Assembly: GCF_009669325.1 (NCBI RefSeq)
Contig: NZ_SZWE01000001.1
Span: 2,299,501-2,363,500, forward strand
Length of the DNA stretch: 64,000 nt
Source: Roseovarius bejariae
GTDB taxonomy: Bacteria; Pseudomonadota; Alphaproteobacteria; Rhodobacterales; Rhodobacteraceae
Direction: 5' to 3'
The notes under the pieces are model-generated. The model was not told the origin of the DNA, did no database searches, and worked only from the letters and a program-made list of their open reading frames with translations. Of this stretch, positions 7,997-15,318 are shown one piece after another. Made by a program: the position numbers and the translations under genes. The number at the start of each line of letters is the position of its first letter. The first letter of the stretch is position 1.

Positions 7997-8959
7997 ATGA
8001 ATGATGGCGCGCATTCGTCATTAGAGTATTATCCGGTGACCTTGTTTACCATCGTGATGGGCATGGCGGGGCTGACGCTTGCCTTGCGCGCGGGGGAGCA
8101 AAGCCTGGGGGTGAGCCACATTGCCTCGGGTGTGGTTTACTTTCTGACACTGGCGCTTTTCGTAGTAATTTCTGCCGGCTATGTCCTGAAAGCCTTTCAG
8201 TTTCCAAAGGCCGTGCAGGGCGAATGGACGCATCCTGTCAAATTGGCCTTTTTCCCCGCGATTTCGATTGGTTTGCTTCTTCTGGCGATAGCAACCCTGC
8301 CGGTGTCACGTCCGGTTGCGCATGTGATGTGGCTTGCCGGGGCCTTGGGGCAGGGGGTATTGACGCTGGCCGTCGTGTCGGGCTGGATCGGGGCGCGAGC
8401 GTTCCTGCATGGGCACCTGTCGCCCGCTTGGTTTATCCCGGCTGTTGGGAATGTCATCGTTCCGATTGCAGGTGTGCCGTTGGGGTATATCGAGCTGAGT
8501 TGGTATTTCCTATCCGTTGGGTTGGTCTTTTGGGTTGTTCTGTTGACCTTGGTCATCAACCGGCTGGTTTTCCATGATCCCCTTCCCGAGCGCTTGCAGC
8601 CAACACTTGTGATCCTGATCGCTCCGCCCGCTGTGGGATTTCTGGCATGGGTTACCCTGACAGGTGGGGTCGATCACTTTGCCCGTATCCTGCTCAACAG
8701 TGCGTATTTGTTCGGTCTGATCGTGGCGATACAAATACCGCGTATCCTGCGCCTGCCATTCGCCATGTCGTTCTGGGCCCTCAGCTTTCCGGTGGCCGCC
8801 GTCACGATTGCAAGCTTTCATTATGCCGCGGCGGTCGGATCTGATGTGCATCGCCTGATCGGATTGGCCTTGTTGGTGATCCTGTCGGTAACCCTTGTTG
8901 CGCTCCTATTGCGCACGTTCCGTGCTGTGGCCTCAGGCGTGGTTTTCCAACCTGAGTGA
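7997..8959 (+). CDS. SLAC1/TehA-type (TDT family) membrane transporter
   Basis: 320 residues, almost wholly hydrophobic, with about ten membrane segments. The N terminus SSLEYYPVTLFTIVMGMAGLTLA and the segments around FPAISIGLLLLAIA are typical of the TDT family (TehA, Mae1, SSU1, plant SLAC1), which export or channel anions such as tellurite-linked species, dicarboxylates, sulfite or chloride. The substrate is not readable from sequence. An FNR-type box precedes it and a periplasmic DsrE-like gene follows after 42 bp, so the two probably form an operon. Confidence 0.85.
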   Translation: MNDGAHSSLEYYPVTLFTIVMGMAGLTLALRAGEQSLGVSHIASGVVYFLTLALFVVISAGYVLKAFQFPKAVQGEWTHPVKLAFFPAISIGLLLLAIATLPVSRPVAHVMWLAGALGQGVLTLAVVSGWIGARAFLHGHLSPAWFIPAVGNVIVPIAGVPLGYIELSWYFLSVGLVFWVVLLTLVINRLVFHDPLPERLQPTLVILIAPPAVGFLAWVTLTGGVDHFARILLNSAYLFGLIVAIQIPRILRLPFAMSFWALSFPVAAVTIASFHYAAAVGSDVHRLIGLALLVILSVTLVALLLRTFRAVASGVVFQPE

Positions 8960-9001
8960 CCCGAACCCGTTTCTCACTCCAGTCAAGAAAGAGGACTATC
9001 A

Positions 9002-9442
9002 ATGCGTAAAACACTAACTGCACTGACACTTGCGGCAAGTGCTGCCTTCGCGGCACCGGTGCAAGCCGAGGATAGCAGGAATCTTGTGACGGTCGTGACC
9101 TCGCCAGATGCCCAGACACAGTTGATGTCTATGGTACTGACCATGCAATCGTTACAGCAAGGGGCGAAGGCACAGATCCTGCTGTGTGGCCCTGCCGCCG
9201 ACATGGCATTGAAAGAGGCACCCGAAAGCGCGACAGCCCCGCAAAAGCCCAAGGGCATGAGCCCGCAGGGCCTGATGCAGATGATCATGGAGAAGACCGA
9301 TACCAAGGTCGAGGTCTGCGCGATCTACCTTCCGAACAAGGGTGTTGATGCGTCGGCCCTCTTGGATGGTGTAACGGCGGCCAAGCCGCCCGCCATGGCC
9401 GCGGCCCTGATTGCGGATGACACAACGGTTCTCAGCTTCTGA
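9002..9442 (+). CDS. Periplasmic DsrE-like protein
   Basis: 146 residues with a clear signal peptide (MRKTLTALTLAASAAFAAPVQA, cleavage near residue 22). The mature part, with NLVTVVTSPDAQTQ, QSLQQGAKAQILLCGPA and TDTKVEVCAIYLPNKG, has the strand-helix layout and cysteine placement of the DsrE/F-like family, whose cytoplasmic members handle persulfide sulfur. Two cysteines remain in the mature protein. A GAGGA ribosome site sits before the ATG. Likely co-transcribed with the upstream TDT transporter; a sulfur-related function is inference only. Confidence 0.65.
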   Translation: MRKTLTALTLAASAAFAAPVQAEDSRNLVTVVTSPDAQTQLMSMVLTMQSLQQGAKAQILLCGPAADMALKEAPESATAPQKPKGMSPQGLMQMIMEKTDTKVEVCAIYLPNKGVDASALLDGVTAAKPPAMAAALIADDTTVLSF

Positions 9443-9463
9443 GGCGGTGCGGATTCAAAAGAA

Positions 9464-9491
9464 AAAGGGCCGCCTGAATGGGCGGCCCTTT
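9464..9491. terminator. Bidirectional rho-independent terminator
   Basis: Perfect 11-bp stem AAAGGGCCGCC (9464-9474) / GGCGGCCCTTT (9481-9491) with a 6-base loop, located between the convergent DsrE-like gene and mcd. A-tract on one side and T-tract on the other allow termination in both directions. Confidence 0.85.
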
Positions 9492-9512
9492 GTCGGTTGA
9501 AAGGTATTGTGA

Positions 9513-11201
9513 TCAGCCAAGAAGGCGGCGCGCGATCACATGCGCCTGAATCTCGGCGGCCCCTTCGAAGATGTTGAGGATACGGGCATCGCACAAGACG
9601 CGGCTGATGGCGTATTCGGTGGCAAAGCCATTGCCGCCATGGATTTGCAGCCCGTTGTCCGCCGCGGCCCAAGCCACACGCGCGCCAAGCAATTTCGCCA
9701 TCCCGGCCTCAAGGTCGCACCGCTGGCCGTTGTCCTTTTCCCATGCACTGAAATAGGTCAGCTGCCGGGCGATCATGATCTCGACCGCCATCATCGCCAG
9801 CTTGCCACTGACGCGCGGGAATTCGATCAGGGATTTGCCGAATTGCTTGCGGTCTTGTGCATACTGCATGCCGATATCGAGGGCCGATTGTGCGACGCCA
9901 ATGGCGCGGGCCGCCGTCTGGATGCGGGCGGATTCGAAGGTTTCCATGAGCTGTTTGAAGCCCTTGCCCTCTTCGCCACCCAGAAGGTTTTCACCCTTCA
10001 CATGGAAGTTGTCGAAGCCCAGTTCGTATTCCTTCATCCCGCGATAGCCCAGAACCTCGATCTCGCCGCCGGTCATGCCATCGGTGGGGAAGGGGTTTTC
10101 ATCGGTGCCCGGGGTCTTTTCGGCCAAGAACATTGACAGGCCCCGGTGATCGGTGGTGTCGGGCTTGGTGCGCGCCAGCAGGGTCATCACATGGGTTCGC
10201 GCCGCGTGAGTGATCCATGTCTTGTTGCCGGTGACCTTCCAGTCGCCGTTTTCATCCTGTACCGCGCGGGTGCGCAGGCTGCCAAGGTCCGAGCCGGTGT
10301 TGGGCTCGGTAAACACGGCCGTCGGCAGGGTTTCGGCGCTTGCCAGACGTGGCAGCCATTTTTGCTTTTGCTCATCCGTGCCGCCCGCGATAATCAGTTC
10401 GGCTGCGATTTCCGAACGGGTGCCAAGACTGCCGACACCGATATAGCCACGGCTGAGTTCCTCCGAGACAACGCACATCGACGCTTTCGACAGGCCAAAC
10501 CCACCGTATTCCTCAGGGATGGTCAGGCCGAAGACCCCCATTTCGGCCAGTTCCTCGATGATTTCCATTGGGATAAGCTCATCCTTGAGGTGCCATTCAT
10601 GGGCGTGTGGTTCGACCTTTTCGACGGCGAAGCGGCGGAACTGTTCGCGGATCATTTCCAGTTCGTCGTCGAGGCCGGTCTTGCCGACGGTTACCTCGGC
10701 GCTGCGTTCCTGCATGAGGTCGACAAGGCGGGTGCGCGCGGCCTGTGTGTTGCCATGGGCAATCAGGGTCTGAACCTCGGGCGCTTGAAACCCATCCAGT
10801 GCGTCCCAGCCAAGGCCGAGATCCTGAACGCGTACGATCTCGCCCTGGTTCATCGGGATGCCGCCGGCGATCTGTTGCAGGTATTCGCCAAAGGCGATCT
10901 GGTGAATCAGTTGCTCGACCTCGCCGAACTTGCCCTCATCGTTCAGGCGCGTGGCCCAATTGTGCATCTGGCGCAGCGACTCAACGTAGGTGGCCAGCCA
11001 TGCCAGCCCATGGGCGGCGTTCTGGTTGGCTTCTACAAGGCTACCCGAGACGCGGCCATCGACGACCACCTTCTCTCGAAGTGTTTCGCGGGCCTGATCG
11101 AGGACCGACTCCGCAGGCGCAACCGCCTTGCCTGTCAGCTCCAACAAATTGTCCAGAATGATCGACTCTGCCATTGCGATGTCCTGTCCGTCATGTGCCA
11201 T
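9513..11201 (-). CDS. mcd: (2S)-methylsuccinyl-CoA dehydrogenase
   Basis: 562 residues. An acyl-CoA dehydrogenase core begins near residue 178 (LDDELEMIREQFRRFAVEKV) and is preceded by a long N-terminal extension with LATYVESLRQMHNWA; this extension and total length distinguish Mcd from ordinary 380-residue acyl-CoA dehydrogenases. FAD-site motifs TEPNTGSDLGSLRTRA, GNKTWITHA and the C-terminal IHGGNGFATEY and IFEGAAEIQ are present. The enzyme oxidises methylsuccinyl-CoA to mesaconyl-CoA in the ethylmalonyl-CoA pathway of acetate assimilation, passing electrons to ETF. The ATG at 11201 has an AAGGA site about ten bases upstream. Confidence 0.9.
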   Translation of the reverse strand: MAHDGQDIAMAESIILDNLLELTGKAVAPAESVLDQARETLREKVVVDGRVSGSLVEANQNAAHGLAWLATYVESLRQMHNWATRLNDEGKFGEVEQLIHQIAFGEYLQQIAGGIPMNQGEIVRVQDLGLGWDALDGFQAPEVQTLIAHGNTQAARTRLVDLMQERSAEVTVGKTGLDDELEMIREQFRRFAVEKVEPHAHEWHLKDELIPMEIIEELAEMGVFGLTIPEEYGGFGLSKASMCVVSEELSRGYIGVGSLGTRSEIAAELIIAGGTDEQKQKWLPRLASAETLPTAVFTEPNTGSDLGSLRTRAVQDENGDWKVTGNKTWITHAARTHVMTLLARTKPDTTDHRGLSMFLAEKTPGTDENPFPTDGMTGGEIEVLGYRGMKEYELGFDNFHVKGENLLGGEEGKGFKQLMETFESARIQTAARAIGVAQSALDIGMQYAQDRKQFGKSLIEFPRVSGKLAMMAVEIMIARQLTYFSAWEKDNGQRCDLEAGMAKLLGARVAWAAADNGLQIHGGNGFATEYAISRVLCDARILNIFEGAAEIQAHVIARRLLG

Positions 11202-11245
11202 GAATCATATCCTTTTCCGAGTTGCCCTTACCTAGCTATTTCGCA

Positions 11246-11323
11246 GGTGCAGCGCAACTATTATGCCAAAACTGCGTCACTATTGTTCAAAAGTTGCGCG
11301 TTGAGTTTTGCGGTGCAGCGCAA
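11246..11323. promoter_or_regulatory. Repeated GGTGCAGCGCAA element in the mcd / TauE divergent promoter
   Basis: The 12-mer GGTGCAGCGCAA occurs exactly twice, at 11246-11257 and 11312-11323, and an inverted GCGCAA core (TTGCGC) lies between them at 11294-11299. The 145-bp gap separates mcd from a divergently read TauE-family gene. TTGC/GCAA-type motifs are bound by regulators of C2 and carbon metabolism in related bacteria, so this is a candidate operator; the regulator is unknown. Confidence 0.4.
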
Positions 11324-11346
11324 GCGTAAACTGTTAGAAAGACTTG

Positions 11347-12117
11347 ATGGATTATTTAATGCATATCGCCAGCCCGTCAGCCTGGGGCGTCATCATTTTC
11401 GTGTCTTTCTTTGCGGGTATCGTGAAAGGGGTCGTTGGGTTTTCGATGCCCATGGTCATGATTTCCGGTCTTGGCTCTGTCATGCCAGCGGAATTGGCGA
11501 TTGCCGGGATGATCCTTCCCGCGCTTGTCACCAATCTTTGGCAAGCCCTGCGACAGGGCCCCAAGGCGGCATGGGAAGCAATCCGTCGTTTTCGGGTTTT
11601 TCTATTGGCAGGAGTGATCGTGCTTGTTTTCGCGGCACAATTGGTGGCGGTTTTGCCGCAACATATCGTCTTGTTGATGATCGGGGTGCCGATCACGCTT
11701 TTTGCGGTTTCGTCGCTTTTGGGAAGGCCGTTACGGTTTCCCCCCAATCCCAGCCCATGGATTGAAGGGGCTATCGGTGGGGTGACCGGGTTCTTCGGGG
11801 GAATCTCCGGGGTCTGGGGGGCGACGACTGTTGCGATGCTAACGGCCCAAGACCTAGACAAACATGAGCAGATGCGCATTCAGGGTGTGATCTTTGGCCT
11901 TGGCGGCGTGGCCTTGATGTTTGCGCACATGGCTTCGGGGGTGTTTCGACAGGAAACGGCCCCACTATCCGCTTTTCTGGTAGTGCCTGCCGTGATCGGG
12001 ATTGGCCTTGGGTTTTCTGTGCAGGACCGGATCGATCAGAGTGCCTTTCGCCGTATGACACTAGTGGTTTTGTTGATTGCCGGGGCCAACCTGATTCGTC
12101 GAGGCCTTATGGGATGA
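11347..12117 (+). CDS. TSUP (TauE/SafE) family permease
   Basis: 256 residues from the ATG at 11347 (MDYLMHIASPSAWG); a TTG three bases earlier is also open. About eight membrane segments; the family marker GIVKGVVGFSMPMV near residue 27 and its second-half counterpart GGVTGFFGGISGVWG near 140 reflect the internal duplication of TSUP carriers. These export or import small anions such as sulfite, sulfoacetate or organic acids. Substrate not determinable. Divergent from mcd; convergent with znuB, 7 bp from its end. Confidence 0.85.
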   Translation: MDYLMHIASPSAWGVIIFVSFFAGIVKGVVGFSMPMVMISGLGSVMPAELAIAGMILPALVTNLWQALRQGPKAAWEAIRRFRVFLLAGVIVLVFAAQLVAVLPQHIVLLMIGVPITLFAVSSLLGRPLRFPPNPSPWIEGAIGGVTGFFGGISGVWGATTVAMLTAQDLDKHEQMRIQGVIFGLGGVALMFAHMASGVFRQETAPLSAFLVVPAVIGIGLGFSVQDRIDQSAFRRMTLVVLLIAGANLIRRGLMG

Positions 12118-12124
12118 GCTTGTT

Positions 12125-12916
12125 TCAGGCGCGCTTGAACACGGTCAGGGTTGATGTGGCCGCGAACAACAGGGCGGCAGTGCAGACAATCGTCGGGCCG
12201 GTTGGCGTGTCCATCACGAAAGATACTTCCAGGCCAGCCAAAACAGAGGTTCCGGCGATTGCCACGGCCAATCCGGCCATGCGCTCAGGTGTCGTGGCCA
12301 GTGGCCGCGCTGCGGCAGCCGGGATTATGAGCATCGCGGCAATCAAAAGCGCGCCGACAACCTTGATCGCGACGGCCACAACCAAGGCCAAGGCAAGCGT
12401 CAGGACCATCTGTTCGCGGCGAGGATCAATCCCGCTGGCCTGCGCCAAATCCGGGCTGATCGTGGTGGTCAAGAGCGCCTGCCATCGCCAGAAAAGCATC
12501 GCCACGACCAGTAGTGCCCCGCCCCAGATCACCGCAAGATCGCCCGTGCCGACAGCCAGGATGTCGCCAAAGAGATACCCCATCAGGTCGATGCGCACCC
12601 CAGACAGGAAGGACACCGCGACAAGCCCGAAGGCCAGGGCCGAATGGGCCAGAACACCAAGCAGCGTGTCCATGGCATAGCCCCGGCCACTGAGGGTCGA
12701 AACCGTTGCCGCCATGAGAAGGGCGACGACAAGCGCGCCGGTGAAAATCGAAATGCCGAACCCAAGGGCAACGGCCACCCCAAGGATCGAGGCATGCGCC
12801 GTGGCATCGCCGAAATAGGCCATGCGCCGCCAGACCACGAAACACCCCAAAGGGGCGGCGGCAAGGGCGACACCCAGCCCGGCAAGGGCCGCGCGGATCA
12901 GGAAATCATCCAGCAT
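12125..12916 (-). CDS. znuB: Zinc ABC transporter permease ZnuB
   Basis: 263 residues, about eight membrane helices of the ABC-3 permease family. Begins MLDDFLIRAALAGLGVALAA and carries the typical YFGDATAHASILGVAVAL segment near residue 35 and KVVGALLIAAMLIIPAA near 185. Together with ZnuC and ZnuA it imports zinc across the inner membrane. Last gene of the zur-znuC-znuB operon; its ATG overlaps the znuC TGA. Confidence 0.95.
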   Translation of the reverse strand: MLDDFLIRAALAGLGVALAAAPLGCFVVWRRMAYFGDATAHASILGVAVALGFGISIFTGALVVALLMAATVSTLSGRGYAMDTLLGVLAHSALAFGLVAVSFLSGVRIDLMGYLFGDILAVGTGDLAVIWGGALLVVAMLFWRWQALLTTTISPDLAQASGIDPRREQMVLTLALALVVAVAIKVVGALLIAAMLIIPAAAARPLATTPERMAGLAVAIAGTSVLAGLEVSFVMDTPTGPTIVCTAALLFAATSTLTVFKRA

Positions 12917-13662
12917 CAGTGGCTATGCTCCTCGGTCGGGTGACTGCAACTGGCGTCATGCTCGTGATCGTGGTCGTGCCGGTAAAGCGCAAGTGCGCCC
13001 CCGGTGCCGGTGCCAAAGATGGCACGGTATTCCTCGGCCTGCGCCACGGCTTCGGGCTTGCCCTCGCAGCAGACATGCCCATTGAGGCAGATCACCCTGT
13101 CCGAGGCGCTCATGACGACGTGTAATTCGTGGCTGACCATCAGGACGGCACAGCCGGTGGTTTGCCGAACGTCTTCGATTTTCCTGTAAAAGGCAGCCGA
13201 GCCGGGTTGATCGAGGCCCTGCGTCGCCTCATCCAGTATCAATAGGTCAGGCGTTTCCATAAGCGCACGCGCCAGAAGGACCCTTTGAAACTGCCCGCCG
13301 GAGAGACTTGCCATTTGCTGGGTCGCGAGGTCGGGCAATCCTGCCTCCTCAAGTGCGCGCCGTGTTTCGGCGCGGCCATGGTGTTTGGGCAAGTTGAGAA
13401 ACCGGCCAACCGTCATGGGTAAGGTCGGGTCAATATGCAGCTTTTGAGGCACGTAACCGATGCGCAGGCCCCGAGCGCGGCTCACCTTGCCGCTTGTCGG
13501 TTTGATCGCCCCGACAAGTGCCCGCAATAGCGTGGATTTGCCCGACCCGTTTGGGCCGACGATCGTGACGATCTCGCCGGGGGCGATGCTAAGGTCCACG
13601 TGATCGAGGACTTGCCGCCCCCCCAGACGCACGCCGAGGCCGGTCGTTTTCACAAGGCTCAT
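12916..13662 (-). CDS. znuC: Zinc ABC transporter ATP-binding protein ZnuC
   Basis: 248 residues. Walker A GPNGSGKST at 36-44, signature LSGGQFQRVLLARAL, Walker B LLILDEATQGLD, switch histidine in MVSHELHVV. The C terminus ends in a His-rich tail (RHDHDHEHDASCSHPTEEH), seen in many ZnuC proteins and presumed to sense or buffer zinc. The ATG at 13662 overlaps the zur TGA, fixing the start even though the frame is open further upstream. Confidence 0.95.
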   Translation of the reverse strand: MSLVKTTGLGVRLGGRQVLDHVDLSIAPGEIVTIVGPNGSGKSTLLRALVGAIKPTSGKVSRARGLRIGYVPQKLHIDPTLPMTVGRFLNLPKHHGRAETRRALEEAGLPDLATQQMASLSGGQFQRVLLARALMETPDLLILDEATQGLDQPGSAAFYRKIEDVRQTTGCAVLMVSHELHVVMSASDRVICLNGHVCCEGKPEAVAQAEEYRAIFGTGTGGALALYRHDHDHEHDASCSHPTEEHSH

Positions 13663-14141
13663 GTCGATGGGCTTTTCTGACAATTGGGGCAAAGGCCCAC
13701 GGCTTCGATTACGGCGGTTTCCACTTCGAACCCGGTTTGTTGCGCCGCCCCGCCAAGCAAACCCTTGGCCGGATCGGCGTAGGCTTCGGCTACGGCATCG
13801 CAGGCGCGGCAAATCAGGAAGGCGGCGGTATGATCCTCGCCGGGGTGCATGCAGGCCGTGAAGGCATTGAGTCGCTCGATACGATGCGCGAAGCCGGAAC
13901 TCACGAGGAAATCCAGTGCCCGGTATGCGACCGGCGGCTGTGAGCCGAGGCCCTCATCACGAAGCACATCAAGGATTTCATAGGCCCCCATGGCACGATG
14001 CCCTTCAAGCAAGAGCTCCATTACGCGCTTGCGGACGGGGGTGAATTGTAGCCCGCGCGTGGAACATGCCTTTTCTACCGCCTTCAGGCCGCCCTGAATG
14101 CAATCGGAGTGATCGTGCTGTTCGAATCCAATGGTGCTCAT
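13659..14141 (-). CDS. zur: Zinc uptake regulator Zur (Fur family)
   Basis: 160 residues. Fur-type winged helix with TPVRKRVMELLLEGHRAMGAYEIL (two blocks around residues 34-57) and PPVAYRALDFLVSSGFAHRIE around 69-89. The structural zinc cysteines are present as C111-x2-C114 and C151-x2-C154, and a histidine-containing regulatory region CMHPGEDH lies at 97-104. First gene of the znu operon; represses it when zinc is replete. The ATG at 14141 has a GAGGTAT ribosome site; upstream in-frame ATGs run through the operator and are rejected. Confidence 0.93.
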   Translation of the reverse strand: MSTIGFEQHDHSDCIQGGLKAVEKACSTRGLQFTPVRKRVMELLLEGHRAMGAYEILDVLRDEGLGSQPPVAYRALDFLVSSGFAHRIERLNAFTACMHPGEDHTAAFLICRACDAVAEAYADPAKGLLGGAAQQTGFEVETAVIEAVGLCPNCQKSPST

Positions 14142-14167
14142 GTCGGATACCTCATTTTGCGCTTGAT

Positions 14168-14184
14168 ATGTTATACAATTACAT
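14168..14184. promoter_or_regulatory. Zur box, zur-proximal
   Basis: ATGTTATACAATTACAT, a dyad whose reverse complement aligns with the second box 34 bp away as ATGTAAT-N2-TATAACA. The A/T-rich dyad fits the alphaproteobacterial Zur consensus and lies between zur-znuCB and znuA. Confidence 0.8.
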
Positions 14185-14201
14185 TTAGCAAGCCAAGTGA
14201 G

Positions 14202-14218
14202 ATGTAATAATATAACAC
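14202..14218. promoter_or_regulatory. Zur box, znuA-proximal
   Basis: ATGTAATAATATAACAC, the inverted second copy of the preceding box. It ends 11 bp before the znuA start, so bound Zur would block transcription or initiation of znuA. Two facing boxes suggest independent control of the two divergent units. Confidence 0.8.
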
Positions 14219-14229
14219 ATAGGTGAGAC

Positions 14230-15207
14230 ATGCGAACAACTGTCTTCGGGGTTGCGGCCCTTCTTCTTGCGCAAGCGGCTCAGGCTGAAACGCCCAAAGT
14301 TGCGACAGACATTGCGCCGATACAGTCCCTTGTGGCAACGGTGATGGATGGCGTGGACAGCCCTGATGTGGTGGTTCGTGTGGGACAGTCACCGCATGGT
14401 TATGCCATGAGGCCATCCGAGGCCAAGGCGCTTGGAGATGCGGATTTGGTTGTCTGGGTCGGTGAAGAACTGACCCCGTGGATGGAGCAGGCCTTGGACA
14501 GTCTTGCAGGTGAAGCGAAGGTCATAACCTTGCTGGAGCTGCCGGATACAGTTGTTCTTGAAACGCGGGACAACAATGCCCTGGGGGCTGCCGGACATGA
14601 TGATTCTGATCATGGGGCGGAGCGCGCCGAGCATGACCATGGGCATGATGAGACTGATCATGATGATCATGGCGCACACGACCACGACGGCACCGACCCG
14701 CACGCATGGTTGGATCCGGTCAATGCCACGGCATGGCTTGGTGTGATCGCCGAGGAACTTGCCGCACTCGACCCGGCGAATGCCGCCACCTATCGCGATA
14801 ATGCCAAGGCGGGGCAGGAAGAGATCGAGGCGTTGCAAGCCGCGATCGAGGCACAGCTTGACAGTCTGCGTGCAAAGGAATTCCTGGTTTTCCACGACGC
14901 CTATCAGTATTTCGAACAGCGTTTCGGTTTGACCTCGGCTGGCGCGCTTTCGCTCAGTGATGCAAGTGACCCCGGGCCCAAGCGTCTTGCGGCCTTGCGT
15001 GATCTGGTGGCCGAGCACGATATTCAATGCGTTTTCGCAGAACCGCAGTTCAACACGGATGTGATCGGCTCCGTTTTCGGCGACGACATTCGCCTTGGGA
15101 CACTTGATCCTTTGGGGATGGCGCAGACGGAAGGCCCAGGTCAATACATCGCCACGCTCAAGGCCATAGGGGATGAGGTGGCACAGTGCCTTGCGGGTGA
15201 AAGCTGA
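14230..15207 (+). CDS. znuA: Periplasmic zinc-binding protein ZnuA
   Basis: 325 residues; signal peptide of about 19 residues (cut after AAQA). Cluster A-I binding protein with the expected zinc ligands H56 (in SPHGYAMRPSEA), H158 (DPHAWLDP), H222 (LVFHDAYQYF) and E271 (AEPQFNTDV). A His/Asp-rich loop at residues 123-152 is typical of zinc- rather than manganese-specific members. AGGTGAG ribosome site before the ATG. Divergent from zur-znuCB. Confidence 0.95.
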   Translation: MRTTVFGVAALLLAQAAQAETPKVATDIAPIQSLVATVMDGVDSPDVVVRVGQSPHGYAMRPSEAKALGDADLVVWVGEELTPWMEQALDSLAGEAKVITLLELPDTVVLETRDNNALGAAGHDDSDHGAERAEHDHGHDETDHDDHGAHDHDGTDPHAWLDPVNATAWLGVIAEELAALDPANAATYRDNAKAGQEEIEALQAAIEAQLDSLRAKEFLVFHDAYQYFEQRFGLTSAGALSLSDASDPGPKRLAALRDLVAEHDIQCVFAEPQFNTDVIGSVFGDDIRLGTLDPLGMAQTEGPGQYIATLKAIGDEVAQCLAGES

Positions 15208-15318
15208 AAACTCCCGAAACGCAGCGTAAAACTTGCGTGGGCGGTCAAAGCCGCCCATTCTGTCGCGAAGGGAAAAAATCGCGCTGACAGAACTGGCGCG
15301 TTTCGGGGAGGATTGCAG

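Noticed and set aside
14581..14710. A low-complexity artefact in znuA from GAT/CAT repeats
   Set aside because: The repeats encode the His/Asp-rich loop normal for zinc-specific ZnuA proteins.
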